A stretch of 64,000 bases of DNA from Streptomyces sp. WAC 04229 (lineage in GTDB: Bacteria > Actinomycetota > Actinomycetes > Streptomycetales > Streptomycetaceae): assembly GCF_003947455.1 (NCBI RefSeq), contig NZ_QHJH01000015.1:16417-80416 (forward strand), written 5' to 3'. This document shows positions 53,285 to 61,160 of the stretch, in pieces; within the stretch, counting starts at the first letter, position 1; each line of letters opens with the position of its first letter. Both the position numbers and the translations under genes were made by a program. A model generated the notes under the pieces. It saw nothing but the letters and a program-made list of their open reading frames with translations. It made no database searches and had not been told where the DNA came from.

Positions 53285-54793
53285 ATGAGCCCCGACGTAG
53301 ATCTCACCGCCCTGACGCCCGGCCCGCACCCCCTCCGCAACGGTTTCCTGCGGCTGGACCAGCGTGCGTTCGAGGCCGTCGCCGCCCGCACCTGGCCGGG
53401 CGCCGACCCGCTGCTGCCCCGGCTGAGCCGTTCCGCCAACCACGGCGTGCTGTGGTTCGGGGTCGCCGCCGCCCTGGCCGCGTCCCGGACCCCGCGGGCC
53501 CGACGCGCCGCCGCCCGGGGACTGGCCTCGCTGAGCCTCGCCTCACTGACGATCAACACCCTCGGCAAGCGCTCGGTGCGCCGGTCCCGCCCGGTGCTGG
53601 ACCCGGTGCCGCTGGTACGGCAGTTGAAGCGGCAGCCGATCACGACGTCGTTCCCCTCGGGGCACGCCGCGTCGGCGGCCGCGTTCGCCACCGGGGTCGC
53701 GCTGGAGTCCCCGGCCTGGGGTGCGGCGGTGGCACCGGTGGCCGCCGCGGTGGCCCTCTCGCGCGTCTACACCGGCGTCCACTTCCCCAGCGACGTGGTG
53801 GCGGGCGCCGCGCTCGGGGCGGGCGCCGCGTTCGCCGTACGGGGCCTGGTGCCGACGCGCGCCCAGCACATCCCGCCGGCCCGGCCGCTCGCCGAGGTGC
53901 CGGCGCTGCCCGGGGGCGAGGGGCTGGTGATGGTGGCCAACGTCGCCTCGGGCACCTCGGACCGGGTGCGGGCGCTGTGCGACGCGCTGCCCGACGCCGA
54001 GGTGGTGGAGTGCGAGCCGGAGGACATCCCGGCGGAGCTGGAGAAGGCGGCGGACCACGCCCGGGTGCTCGGCGTGTGCGGCGGCGACGGCACGGTGAAC
54101 GCGGCGGCCGAGGTCGCCCTGCGGCACGGCCTGCCGCTGGCGGTGCTGCCCGGCGGCACGCTCAACCACTTCGCCTACGACCTGGGCGTGGAGGACGTGC
54201 GGGATCTGTGCGGGGCGCTGGAGCGGGGCGAGGGGGTGCGGGTGGACGTGGGCCGGTTCGTCTCGGGCGGGCGGCAGGGCGTCTTCCTCAACACCTTCAG
54301 CCTCGGCGTCTATCCGGAGCTGGTGCGGGAGCGTGAGCACTGGTCGTCGAGGATCGGCGGCTGGCCGGCCGGGGTGCTGGCGGCGGTGCGGGTGCTGCGC
54401 GCGGACCGGCACCCGCTGGAGGCGGAGGTGCGCGGTCGCCGGCGCCCGCTGTGGATGCTGTTCGCGGGCAACGGCACATACCACCGCAGGGGCCTCGCCT
54501 CGGGTCGCCGGCTGGACCTGGCGGACGGGCAGCTGGACGTGCGGGTGGTGCACGGTGGCCGCCGGCCGGCCCTGCGGCTGCTGTCCGCGGCGCTCGCGGG
54601 CCCGCTGACCCGCTCCCCGGCCCATGCGGCGGTGCAGGTGCCCCGGCTGCGGCTGTCGGGTGTGGCGCCGGGCACCCTGATGGCGTTCGACGGGGAGCTG
54701 ACGGAGACCGAGGGCGACCTCACGCTGGAGAAGCTGCCGAAGGCGCTCACGGTGTACCGGCCGCTGCCGGGTGAGGGCGGGCTGCTTTCCTGA
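53285..54793 (+). CDS. PAP2 phosphatase fused to diacylglycerol kinase-like domain
   Basis: A 502-residue fusion. Residues about 30-195 are a PAP2 lipid phosphatase with KRSVRRSRP, SFPSGHAAS and SRVYTGVHFPSDV, plus membrane segments. Residues about 210-500 are a DAGK/sphingosine-kinase-like domain with CGGDGTVNAAAE and LPGGTLNHFAYD. One half dephosphorylates lipid phosphates and the other phosphorylates lipid alcohols. Together they could swap phosphate between pools such as phosphatidic acid and diacylglycerol or undecaprenyl lipids. ATG 53285 lacks a good ribosome site and may be leaderless. Confidence 0.92.
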   Translation: MSPDVDLTALTPGPHPLRNGFLRLDQRAFEAVAARTWPGADPLLPRLSRSANHGVLWFGVAAALAASRTPRARRAAARGLASLSLASLTINTLGKRSVRRSRPVLDPVPLVRQLKRQPITTSFPSGHAASAAAFATGVALESPAWGAAVAPVAAAVALSRVYTGVHFPSDVVAGAALGAGAAFAVRGLVPTRAQHIPPARPLAEVPALPGGEGLVMVANVASGTSDRVRALCDALPDAEVVECEPEDIPAELEKAADHARVLGVCGGDGTVNAAAEVALRHGLPLAVLPGGTLNHFAYDLGVEDVRDLCGALERGEGVRVDVGRFVSGGRQGVFLNTFSLGVYPELVREREHWSSRIGGWPAGVLAAVRVLRADRHPLEAEVRGRRRPLWMLFAGNGTYHRRGLASGRRLDLADGQLDVRVVHGGRRPALRLLSAALAGPLTRSPAHAAVQVPRLRLSGVAPGTLMAFDGELTETEGDLTLEKLPKALTVYRPLPGEGGLLS

Positions 54794-54893
54794 CTGCTCT
54801 CCTGACACGTCGTCAGTCCACCATGTAAAACGTGGGTCTCACCATTCGACCGACGGGCGTAGCGTGATCGAACCGTCGGAGAGGGGATCCACC

Positions 54894-55712
54894 ATGCCGA
54901 AGCCGCGGGAGACCGCCGTCTACACGCACGGGCACCACGAGTCCGTGCTCCGCTCGCACACCTGGCGCACCGCCGCCAACTCCGCCGCCTACCTGTTGGG
55001 CTCCCTGCGGCCCCACATGAAGGTCCTGGACATCGGCTGCGGGCCCGGCACCATCACCGCGGACCTCGCGTCGCTGGTCCCGGACGGGCACGTCACCGGC
55101 GTGGACCGGGCACCGGAGATCGTCGACCGGGCCCGGGCCACGGCGGCGGAACGCGGCCTCGGCAACACCGACTTCGCGGTGGGGGACGTACACGCGCTGG
55201 ACTACCCGGACGACACGTTCTGCGTGGTCCACGCCCACCAGGTGCTCCAGCACGTGGGCGACCCGGTGGGGGCGCTGCGCGAGATGCGGCGGGTGGCGCG
55301 GCCCGGCGGGATCGTCGCCGTCCGCGACTCGGACTACGGGGCCATGACGTGGTACCCCGCGTCCCCGGGCATGGACGACTGGCTGGACCTGTACCGGCGG
55401 GTCGCCCGCGCCAACGGCGGCGAACCGGACGCCGGGCGCCGGCTGAAGGCGTGGGCACTGGAGGCGGGGTTCACGGACGTCACGGCGACCTCCGCGACCT
55501 GGACCTTCGCCACCGCCGAGGAGCGGGAGTGGTGGAGCGGCCTGTGGGCGGACCGGACCCTGGCGTCCGCCTACGCCGGCCGCGCGACCGAGGGCGGCCA
55601 CGCCACCGCCGAGGAGCTGCGGACGGTCTCGGCCGCCTGGCGCGACTGGGGCGAGCGGCCGGAAGGCTGGTTCAGCGTGCTGCACGGAGAGATCCTGTGC
55701 CGCAAGCGGTGA
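54894..55712 (+). CDS. UbiE-like SAM-dependent methyltransferase
   Basis: A 272-residue methyltransferase. Motif I is KVLDIGCGPGTITADLASLV. The acidic TGVDRAPEIVDRA and VVHAHQVLQHVGDPVGALRE motifs follow. The group methylates quinones, small metabolites or lipids; the substrate is unknown. ATG 54894 follows GGAGAGGGG. The frame is open from 54771 inside the previous gene end. It converges on gvpK across 30 bp with a shared hairpin. Confidence 0.9.
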   Translation: MPKPRETAVYTHGHHESVLRSHTWRTAANSAAYLLGSLRPHMKVLDIGCGPGTITADLASLVPDGHVTGVDRAPEIVDRARATAAERGLGNTDFAVGDVHALDYPDDTFCVVHAHQVLQHVGDPVGALREMRRVARPGGIVAVRDSDYGAMTWYPASPGMDDWLDLYRRVARANGGEPDAGRRLKAWALEAGFTDVTATSATWTFATAEEREWWSGLWADRTLASAYAGRATEGGHATAEELRTVSAAWRDWGERPEGWFSVLHGEILCRKR

Positions 55713-55731
55713 CACAGGGGTGGGGCCGCGG

Positions 55732-55754
55732 CCCCGGGAGACTCACTCCCGGGG
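55732..55754. terminator. 9-bp hairpin spanning the gvpK stop codon
   Basis: CCCCGGGAG (55732-55740), loop ACTCA, CTCCCGGGG (55746-55754). The gvpK stop (55745-55743) sits in the loop. The palindrome GGGGCCGCGGCCCC (55722-55735) lies just beside it. Together they end both the gvp operon and the convergent methyltransferase. Confidence 0.75.
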
Positions 55755-56036
55755 CAGCAGCGGTCCCAGCGGCCCGAGGTCCAGGTTCAGGTCCTCCGGC
55801 CGCAGTCCGTAGCGGTCGCGCAGCTCGGTCATGCGGTCGTCGAGGAGCATCAGGGTCAGTCCGATCCGCTCCTCCTGCTCCTCGCTGAGATCCCCCTCGT
55901 CGACCCGGCGCAGCGCCTGGCGCTCCATGAGCTGGCGCAGCAGCTCGACGACGGTCAGCACCAGTTTCACCAGGTCGCGTTCGACCGTGTCGGGGTCGAG
56001 GTCGAGGCGTTTGCGGGGTTCGGGTTGTCCAGTCAC
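55743..56036 (-). CDS. gvpK: Gas vesicle protein GvpK
   Basis: A 97-residue GvpK: RDLVKLVLTVVELLRQLMERQALRRVDEGDL is spread across residues 21-51, followed by an amphipathic helix to DRYGLRPEDLNLDLG. GvpK is a minor accessory protein required for vesicle assembly. GTG 56036 lies 1 nt after the gvpS stop. It is the last gene of the operon and ends in a terminator hairpin. Confidence 0.95.
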   Translation of the reverse strand: MTGQPEPRKRLDLDPDTVERDLVKLVLTVVELLRQLMERQALRRVDEGDLSEEQEERIGLTLMLLDDRMTELRDRYGLRPEDLNLDLGPLGPLLPRE

Positions 56037-56037
56037 G

Positions 56038-56220
56038 TCAGTCCCCGAACGGCGATGGGACGTTGCTGTTGACCGAGCTGATCAGCGCGTTCAGATCGAT
56101 GCGGACCAGGTCGACGTCCGCGATGCGCAGCGTGACGTCGCCGGTGATGACTACACCGCCGGCCAGCAGCCGGTCGAGCAGGTCCACGAGAGCGATCTCC
56201 CGGCGTTCCACGACGGTCAC
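56038..56220 (-). CDS. gvpS: Gas vesicle protein GvpS (GvpA/J-like, minimal)
   Basis: A 60-residue protein consisting of just the GvpA/J/M-type core: REIALVDLLDRLLAGGVVIT and DVTLRIADVDLVRIDLNALI. GvpS is the short GvpA-family paralogue of actinobacterial clusters and may sit in the shell or cone tip. GTG 56220 overlaps the gvpL stop (GTGA). It is too short for usual gene-finder cut-offs but fits the cluster order exactly. Confidence 0.93.
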   Translation of the reverse strand: MTVVERREIALVDLLDRLLAGGVVITGDVTLRIADVDLVRIDLNALISSVNSNVPSPFGD

Positions 56221-57011
56221 GTGCCCTCCCCCTGCTGTTCCTCGGTGGCGGCCCCTTCGCCGGCGAAGGAGTAGGCGGCCCAGGGGCCGGTGAGTTCCAC
56301 ACGGATCCCCGGGGCGTCGTCCTTCGTCCGGTCGATCCGCTCCACGAACTCCTCGGAGGCGTCCCGCCGCACCAGGTAGGCGGCGTTGAGGACGTTCCGT
56401 CCGGCGGCACCGGACAGACGGGGGTTCTGCGGCGCGTGCAGCCGCGCGTCGTCGGCCAGGGAGGTCAGCGTCGAGTGGAGACCCGTCGCGAACCGCTCGG
56501 CCCTCGACCACAGGTCCTCGTTCGCCCGCGACTGCTGACGCCGCTGCCGCAGGTAGTCCCGGCCCGAGGCGGGCTTGGGAGCGGGCCGGGCCGGCGCGGC
56601 CGCCTGCTCGGGCTCCGCCTCGACGTACACCTTCACGCCCCACTCCACCCGTCCGTCCAGCCGGGCGAGCGTGTTCCGGAAGGCCTCCTCGCGCTGCTCC
56701 AGCATCATCCGTACGCCGCTGTCGTCCCGGAAGACGGTGGCCAGCCGGAGCGGCAGCGGTGTGGTGACCGCGGTGAGCGCGTCGATCACCTGCTGGTGGG
56801 AGCGGGCCGTGGCGGCCAGCCAGTCGAGGTCCTCCAGGTGCGCGCGCAGCGCCTCCTCGCTGAAGTCGGCCTCGGGCACATGGCTGACGACGGCGACCAG
56901 GCCGCCGTGGACCAGCAGCCGGGGCGGGTCGCCCGCCACCCCCGTGAGCTGGGCCTGGAGGGCCGCGCCGAAGGGGCGGCAGACGGCGTAGACGTACCGC
57001 AGTCCGTTCAC
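56217..57011 (-). CDS. gvpL: Gas vesicle protein GvpL (GvpF/L family)
   Basis: A 264-residue GvpF/L protein: NGLRYVYAVCRPFGAALQAQ, a DLDWLAATARSHQQVIDALT helix and LPLRLATVFRD are typical. It is a paralogue of GvpF at 59409. GvpF/L proteins are accessory or minor shell components needed for nucleation. Start GTG 57011 overlaps the gvpJ stop, and its own stop overlaps gvpS. All are 4-bp overlaps, so translation is coupled. Confidence 0.94.
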   Translation of the reverse strand: MNGLRYVYAVCRPFGAALQAQLTGVAGDPPRLLVHGGLVAVVSHVPEADFSEEALRAHLEDLDWLAATARSHQQVIDALTAVTTPLPLRLATVFRDDSGVRMMLEQREEAFRNTLARLDGRVEWGVKVYVEAEPEQAAAPARPAPKPASGRDYLRQRRQQSRANEDLWSRAERFATGLHSTLTSLADDARLHAPQNPRLSGAAGRNVLNAAYLVRRDASEEFVERIDRTKDDAPGIRVELTGPWAAYSFAGEGAATEEQQGEGT

Positions 57012-57334
57012 GTCTCCTCCTTCGGTACGCGGCCCGGGTCCAGCTCACGCAGGCGTTCGCGCAGTGCGGCGTTCTCCCGGGTGAGTTCGTCGCGCCGGGC
57101 GCGCGAGGAGAGCGCGGGGTCGCTCTCCCACCAGTCGATGCCCATCTCCTTGGCCTTGTCGACGGAGGCGACCACGAGCCGCAACTTGATCGTCAGCAGC
57201 TCGATGTCGAGCAGGTTGATCTTGATGTCGCCCGCGATCACGATGCCCTTGTCGAGCACCCGTTCCAGGATGTCGGCGAGGTTGGCGCTCTGTCCCTGGC
57301 CGTAGGGCTCGGGCAGTCGGCTGGGTGTGGTCAT
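57008..57334 (-). CDS. gvpJ: Gas vesicle protein GvpJ (GvpA-like with extended C-terminus)
   Basis: A 108-residue GvpA-family protein. Core (residues 18-60): NLADILERVLDKGIVIAGDI and KINLLDIELLTIKLRLVVAS. A C-terminal coiled-coil-like helix follows (about 75-100, RDELTRENAALRERLREL). GvpJ is a minor shell protein. ATG 57334 overlaps the gvpZ stop by 4 bp. Confidence 0.95.
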   Translation of the reverse strand: MTTPSRLPEPYGQGQSANLADILERVLDKGIVIAGDIKINLLDIELLTIKLRLVVASVDKAKEMGIDWWESDPALSSRARRDELTRENAALRERLRELDPGRVPKEET

Positions 57335-57640
57335 CGACGGCTCCCGCCGCCGGCGTCCTCGTACTCCTCACGGGACGCGTGCTCGTCCTCCCCGGCTTCC
57401 TTGTCCTCCTCGTACTCGCCCTCCGGCTCCTCCTCGTACTCCGCCTCGGACTCTTCCCCGTACTCGTCCTCCGGCTCCTCGTCGTACTCGCCCTCCGGCT
57501 CCTCCTCGTACTCGCCCTCGGGCTCTTCCTCGGCCTCCTCGGCCTCGGGCGCTTCCTCCTCGCCCTCGTACTCCTCCTCGCCCTCTGGCTCCCGCCCCTC
57601 TTCCTGCTCCTGCTCCTCCTCCGCCACGGCGTCCTCGTGG
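57331..57640. repeat. Degenerate repeats encoding the polyacidic GvpZ tail
   Basis: Copies of CTCGCCCTCCGGCTCCTCCT-like sequence recur from about 57405 to 57600 with a strongly skewed strand composition. They encode the EEEPEGEY-type repeats of GvpZ. Unit length is about 24 bp with variation. Confidence 0.7.
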
Positions 57641-58497
57641 CTGCGGACGACCTCGCCGTCGCGGATCTCGCCGCGCCAGCCGTCGTCGGCCTCGCCCTTG
57701 AGGGTGATGTGCCGGACGTAGTTCTTCAGGTCCAGGCGGGCCCGGCGGCCCTGGGCGCGCCAGATGTTGCCGGTCTTCTCGAAGAGACCCTTGGGGTAGT
57801 ACTCGATGACCAGGATCACGCGGGTCAGGCTCTCGGCCAGCTCGTGGAAGCTGACGACACCCTTGGTGGTGCCCTTGGCGCCCTCCGACGTCCAGGAGAT
57901 CCGGTCGTCGGGCACCTGCTCGGTGGTCTTCGCCTTCCAGCTGCGGTTGGACCAGAAGACCTTCAGCTGCCAGTCGGACGACGTGTCGTCGGCGCGGTTC
58001 GCACTCTTGACGCCCTTGGCGAAGGTGCTGAAGTCCTGGTACTGGGTCCACTGGTCGTAGGCCGTGCGCACCGGCACGCCCACGTCGACGTACTCGATGA
58101 TGACCGTAGGCTTCTGACCGCCGCCGCCCTTCTTCCGGCCCTTGCCGCCGGTGAGGTTCTTGAAGGCGCCGACGACGTTGTCCTTCACCTTGCCGGCGCC
58201 GACCTCGAACGCGGCCCGCATCGGGCCCTTGCCCTCGGCGAGCTTGCGTCCGCCGTCGAGGGCGAGCTTGGCGAATCCGGGGCTGTTGCCCTCGGCTATG
58301 TCGTTGAGCTTGCCCGTGGTCTGGCCGAGCTTGGTGCCGACGCCCGTCAGCAGCCGCGTGACCTGCGCGGCGAGGTAGTCCTGCACCTCCGCCTTGAGGC
58401 GGTCCGCCGCCTCGCTCTGCGCCACGTCGGCCAGGGGGTTCTTCTTCGCGGCCTTGCCTGCCGTGGAGGCAGCGGATCCCAGGGTGTCGGTCATCAC
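57331..58497 (-). CDS. gvpZ: GvpZ: SRPBCC-like domain with polyacidic tail
   Basis: A 388-residue protein. Residues about 1-125 are helical and amphipathic. A SRPBCC/polyketide-cyclase-like domain spans about 130-280 (VIIEYVDVGVPVRTAYDQWT, VIEYYPKGLFEKTG). The last 100 residues are almost all Glu/Asp/Pro/Tyr/Gly in repeats of EEEPEGEY. SRPBCC domains bind hydrophobic ligands; a role at the vesicle surface or in chaperoning hydrophobic GvpA is possible but unproved. The GTG at 58497 overlaps the gvpY stop by 4 bp; ATG 58494 is the alternative. Confidence 0.88.
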   Translation of the reverse strand: MMTDTLGSAASTAGKAAKKNPLADVAQSEAADRLKAEVQDYLAAQVTRLLTGVGTKLGQTTGKLNDIAEGNSPGFAKLALDGGRKLAEGKGPMRAAFEVGAGKVKDNVVGAFKNLTGGKGRKKGGGGQKPTVIIEYVDVGVPVRTAYDQWTQYQDFSTFAKGVKSANRADDTSSDWQLKVFWSNRSWKAKTTEQVPDDRISWTSEGAKGTTKGVVSFHELAESLTRVILVIEYYPKGLFEKTGNIWRAQGRRARLDLKNYVRHITLKGEADDGWRGEIRDGEVVRSHEDAVAEEEQEQEEGREPEGEEEYEGEEEAPEAEEAEEEPEGEYEEEPEGEYDEEPEDEYGEESEAEYEEEPEGEYEEDKEAGEDEHASREEYEDAGGGSRR

Positions 58498-59144
58498 TCA
58501 CCACCGCCCTTCGTCCGCCGGGTCGCTCCGCGGGCGGCGCTCCGGGCACCGGCCGTCTTCTTGCCGGCCGCCTTCTTGGCGGGCTGGGCCCGCTTCGCCG
58601 CGGTCTTCTTGGCGGGTGCCTTGGCGGCCGCCTTCTTCGCCGGCGCCTTCTTCGCGGGCGCCTTCCTGGCCGTCTTGCGCGCGGCGGGCGCCGCCTCGCG
58701 CCGGTCGTCGCGCTCGTCGTGCTCGTCGTCGTGCTCGTCGTCGGCGCGCTCGTCGGACTCCGCGTACTCCTCCGAGTCCTCCGAGACCTCGGAGTCGCGG
58801 GAGCCGACGCCCGGCACCTGGGACGTCACGCCGGAGAGCTGGTCGCGGACCTCGGCGGTACGCCCGTGCAGGCGATTGGCCAGCGCGTCTATCTGCCGCT
58901 CGACCATGGCGCCCGAGGCCGCCTTGCCCACGCCCCGCAGGTCCGTGCGCAGCTGGTCCCCGATCTCCTTGAACTGGGGGTTGTTCTGCAGCTGCGTACT
59001 GACCAGCTCGGCGATGCCCTTCGGGGTCAGGTTCATCTTCTTGCCGGCCACCATGGTGCCCACGGCGACGGCGAGTTTCAGTTTCTTCGTGCGTCCCAGC
59101 AGATATCCGGCCCCTACCGCGAGGCCCAGTCCCACTCGATTCAT
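58494..59144 (-). CDS. gvpY: GvpY with acidic segment and histone H1-like basic tail
   Basis: A 216-residue protein in three parts. Residues 1-115 hold a hydrophobic start (GLGLAVGAGYLLGRTKKLKLA) and an amphipathic helical domain. Residues about 118-150 are very acidic (DDEHDDEHDERDD). Residues about 152-216 are Ala/Lys/Pro-rich (KAPAKKAPAKKAAAKAPAKK), as in histone H1 and the Streptomyces HU-like HupS tail. Such tails bind nucleic acid or acidic polymers. GvpY is peculiar to actinobacterial clusters and has no known function. ATG 59144 overlaps the gvpG stop. Confidence 0.88.
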   Translation of the reverse strand: MNRVGLGLAVGAGYLLGRTKKLKLAVAVGTMVAGKKMNLTPKGIAELVSTQLQNNPQFKEIGDQLRTDLRGVGKAASGAMVERQIDALANRLHGRTAEVRDQLSGVTSQVPGVGSRDSEVSEDSEEYAESDERADDEHDDEHDERDDRREAAPAARKTARKAPAKKAPAKKAAAKAPAKKTAAKRAQPAKKAAGKKTAGARSAARGATRRTKGGGE

Positions 59145-59425
59145 GGTGCCGTCCCGTTGCCCAATCCCGCGCTCGTGCGCGAAGCGATCTCCAACCGGTC
59201 CAGGAGCTCGTCCTCCTGCTGGTCGAACTCCTCCTCCGTGATCTCTCCGGCCTCCAGCTGCTCTTCCAGGCGGGCTAGTTCGGCCCGGATCGCGGCGGGG
59301 TCGTAGTAGATGCGCTCCGCCTCGTTCATGACCTGTCTGATGGCCCAGGCGCTGCCGCGCACCGGGGCGAACGGCAGCAGCAGGACCTCCGAGATCAGTC
59401 CCACGTCCTCACTCCGTTCCGACAT
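59141..59425 (-). CDS. gvpG: Gas vesicle protein GvpG
   Basis: A 94-residue GvpG: LISEVLLLPFAPVRGSAWAI and LARLEEQLEAGEITEEEFDQ are the family signature, with a C-terminal helix. It is a small accessory protein for vesicle nucleation. ATG 59425 lies 17 bp inside the end of gvpF, the longest overlap in this cluster; its stop overlaps gvpY by 4 bp. Confidence 0.95.
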   Translation of the reverse strand: MSERSEDVGLISEVLLLPFAPVRGSAWAIRQVMNEAERIYYDPAAIRAELARLEEQLEAGEITEEEFDQQEDELLDRLEIASRTSAGLGNGTAP

Positions 59426-60182
59426 CCATCCCGCCGGCCGCGGTGCCCGCGGGCTCGGCCGGGCCGGGCTCCACGAAGCTGTACGGCGGCAGCGGGCCGT
59501 TCACCCGCACCTCCAGGTGCGGCATGTCCCTGCGGGCGCGCTCCACGGCCGCCAGGAACTCCTCGGCGGAGTCCCGCTTCACCAGGAAGGACACGTTGGC
59601 CAGCCAGCCTGTGGACTCGGGGCCCACGCTCACCGCGTCGGCGCCCGGCTCCAGGGCGCGCTCCAGCGCGGTGGCGTCCTCGGCCTCCTTGCCCTTGACG
59701 GCGGCCGCGACCATCTCACCGAGCTGGATCTTGTTCTCGTAACTTCCTCCGCCCGCCTGCCGGTTGGCGTCCGCGAGGGCCCGGATCTCCGGGTTCTGGG
59801 CCATCACGTGGTGGAGCACGGCCTCCTCGTTGTGGGTGGCCTTGATGTTGTACTCGACCCGGCCGTCCAGCGCCCGCAGGCGTTCCTCGTAGTGCTCGGC
59901 GCGCTCCGCGAGCACCCCGGTCACCGCGCTGTCGTCCGGGGCGACGCTGCCGAAACGCATGGGCAGCACGCAGCCTTCGGCGCCGACCTCGCTCAGCACG
60001 GTCTGGTGGGCGAGCAGCTCCCTGCGCTTGGGCCGCAGCCCCTCGGGCGCGTCGCTGACGACGGCCGCCAGCCCGCCCTGCTTCAGGATCCGTATCCCGC
60101 GCGGCGGATCGCCGACGCCGCCGGTGTCCTCGGGGAGCGCGGGATGCGTGGCGGCGGTGATGCCGTAGACGTACGTACTCAC
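59409..60182 (-). CDS. gvpF: Gas vesicle protein GvpF
   Basis: A 257-residue GvpF: STYVYGITAATHPALPED, an early LPMRFGSVAPDDSAVTGVLA strand-helix and VEYNIKATHNEEAVLHHV are diagnostic. It binds GvpA and is thought to prevent its aggregation and seed assembly. GTG 60182 overlaps the gvpA stop by 4 bp, so structural and accessory proteins are translated in series. Confidence 0.95.
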   Translation of the reverse strand: MSTYVYGITAATHPALPEDTGGVGDPPRGIRILKQGGLAAVVSDAPEGLRPKRRELLAHQTVLSEVGAEGCVLPMRFGSVAPDDSAVTGVLAERAEHYEERLRALDGRVEYNIKATHNEEAVLHHVMAQNPEIRALADANRQAGGGSYENKIQLGEMVAAAVKGKEAEDATALERALEPGADAVSVGPESTGWLANVSFLVKRDSAEEFLAAVERARRDMPHLEVRVNGPLPPYSFVEPGPAEPAGTAAGGMDVGTE

Positions 60183-60616
60183 TCCTGCTCCTCCTTCCGG
60201 CGCGAGGCGGCGGTCTTGCGGGCGCGCGGACGCGACGTGGTCTCGCGCTCGGAGCCGCCCTCTTCACGGGCCTGCTTGAAGGCGTCGGAGATCGTCTCCG
60301 CCGCGCCGGACAGGGCTCCCTTGGACTTGCCCTTGGCGCCGGACTCGGTCATCTGGCCGACCAGGTCGGGCAGGCCGGGATCCTTGCGCGGCCCGGCCTC
60401 CAGGTCGAGACGGTTGCACGCCTCGGCGAAGCGCAGGTACGTGTCCACGCTCGCGACGACGACACGGACGTCGATCTTCAGTATTTCGATGCCGACCAGG
60501 GAGACGCGCACGAATGCGTCGATGACGAGCCCCCTGTCCAGGACAAGCTCGAGCACGTCGTAGAGGCCACTGCTGCCGCCTCCACCACCGGATTGCTGTG
60601 CCGGTACAACAGTCAT
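60179..60616 (-). CDS. gvpA: GvpA: main gas vesicle shell protein with long charged extension
   Basis: A 145-residue protein. The GvpA core (about 17-70) is intact: LYDVLELVLDRGLVIDAFVR and VSLVGIEILKIDVRVVVASV. Classical GvpA is about 70 residues and ends near here. This one continues 75 residues, with a Gly/Lys/Ser-rich stretch, a helix (ETISDAFKQAREE) and a basic end. An exposed tail on the ribs is implied. The start is ATG 60616 with GGAGGAA. The 57-bp gap to gvpO is the only sizeable gap in the operon. Confidence 0.93.
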   Translation of the reverse strand: MTVVPAQQSGGGGGSSGLYDVLELVLDRGLVIDAFVRVSLVGIEILKIDVRVVVASVDTYLRFAEACNRLDLEAGPRKDPGLPDLVGQMTESGAKGKSKGALSGAAETISDAFKQAREEGGSERETTSRPRARKTAASRRKEEQE

Positions 60617-60673
60617 GCCAGCCGTTCCTCCATCTCGGGTTTCGGTGTGCGAGTCCACTCGGTCCGGTCCCGC

Positions 60674-61054
60674 CTAGCGGCCTCCGGAACGCCGCGCGTC
60701 GGCCCGACCGCGCTCGTAACGCCTCACACGGCGGTAGCCCGTGAGCTGCCCCTCGGAATCAAGCTCCACCTGGTAGCTCGCCATCAGGCTCATCGTGTCG
60801 GGCACCCGCTCGAGTTCGAGCACCTCGACCTCCAGCGCCCAGCCCTCCTCCGTCTGCTCGAAGGACGACACCGACTCGGCGTTCATGCCGGTGAGCTCCG
60901 CGAGCTGTGCGCGCGCCTCGCGCAGCACTTCCATCGGCCGGGGCTTGCGTGACTCCTGTGACTGCCGTGACTCCTGTGACTGCCGGGGCTTACGTGTCCT
61001 ACGTGAACTCTGTTCTGAGTCTTGTGATTCGGATGTGTTGTTCGTGTTCGACAT
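60674..61054 (-). CDS. gvpO: Gas vesicle protein GvpO
   Basis: A 126-residue GvpO. The first 45 residues are polar with a repeat (RQSQESRQSQESRK). The family core follows: VLREARAQLAELTGMNAESV, EGWALEVEVLELERVPDTM and YRRVRRYERGRAD. GvpO is a regulator or accessory protein in haloarchaea and actinobacteria. ATG 61054 follows GGGGGAGG. It is the first gene of the cluster. In the 106 bp upstream (61055-61160) I see no GGGTAC-type or TTGAC-type promoter. Confidence 0.94.
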   Translation of the reverse strand: MSNTNNTSESQDSEQSSRRTRKPRQSQESRQSQESRKPRPMEVLREARAQLAELTGMNAESVSSFEQTEEGWALEVEVLELERVPDTMSLMASYQVELDSEGQLTGYRRVRRYERGRADARRSGGR

Positions 61055-61160
61055 GGCCACCTCCCCCTCCGTGTGGCCGCAAGGATGTTCGCCAAACCTC
61101 CACGGACGCGTGCATGTGCCACGCGCCGACGTGACCTCGCTCATCTCCCCCGGCGGCGGC

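Noticed and set aside
56038..56220. Dismissing the 60-codon frame between gvpL and gvpK as too short
   Set aside because: It has the complete GvpA/J core, a GTGA overlap with gvpL and the exact expected place of gvpS, so it was kept as a gene.
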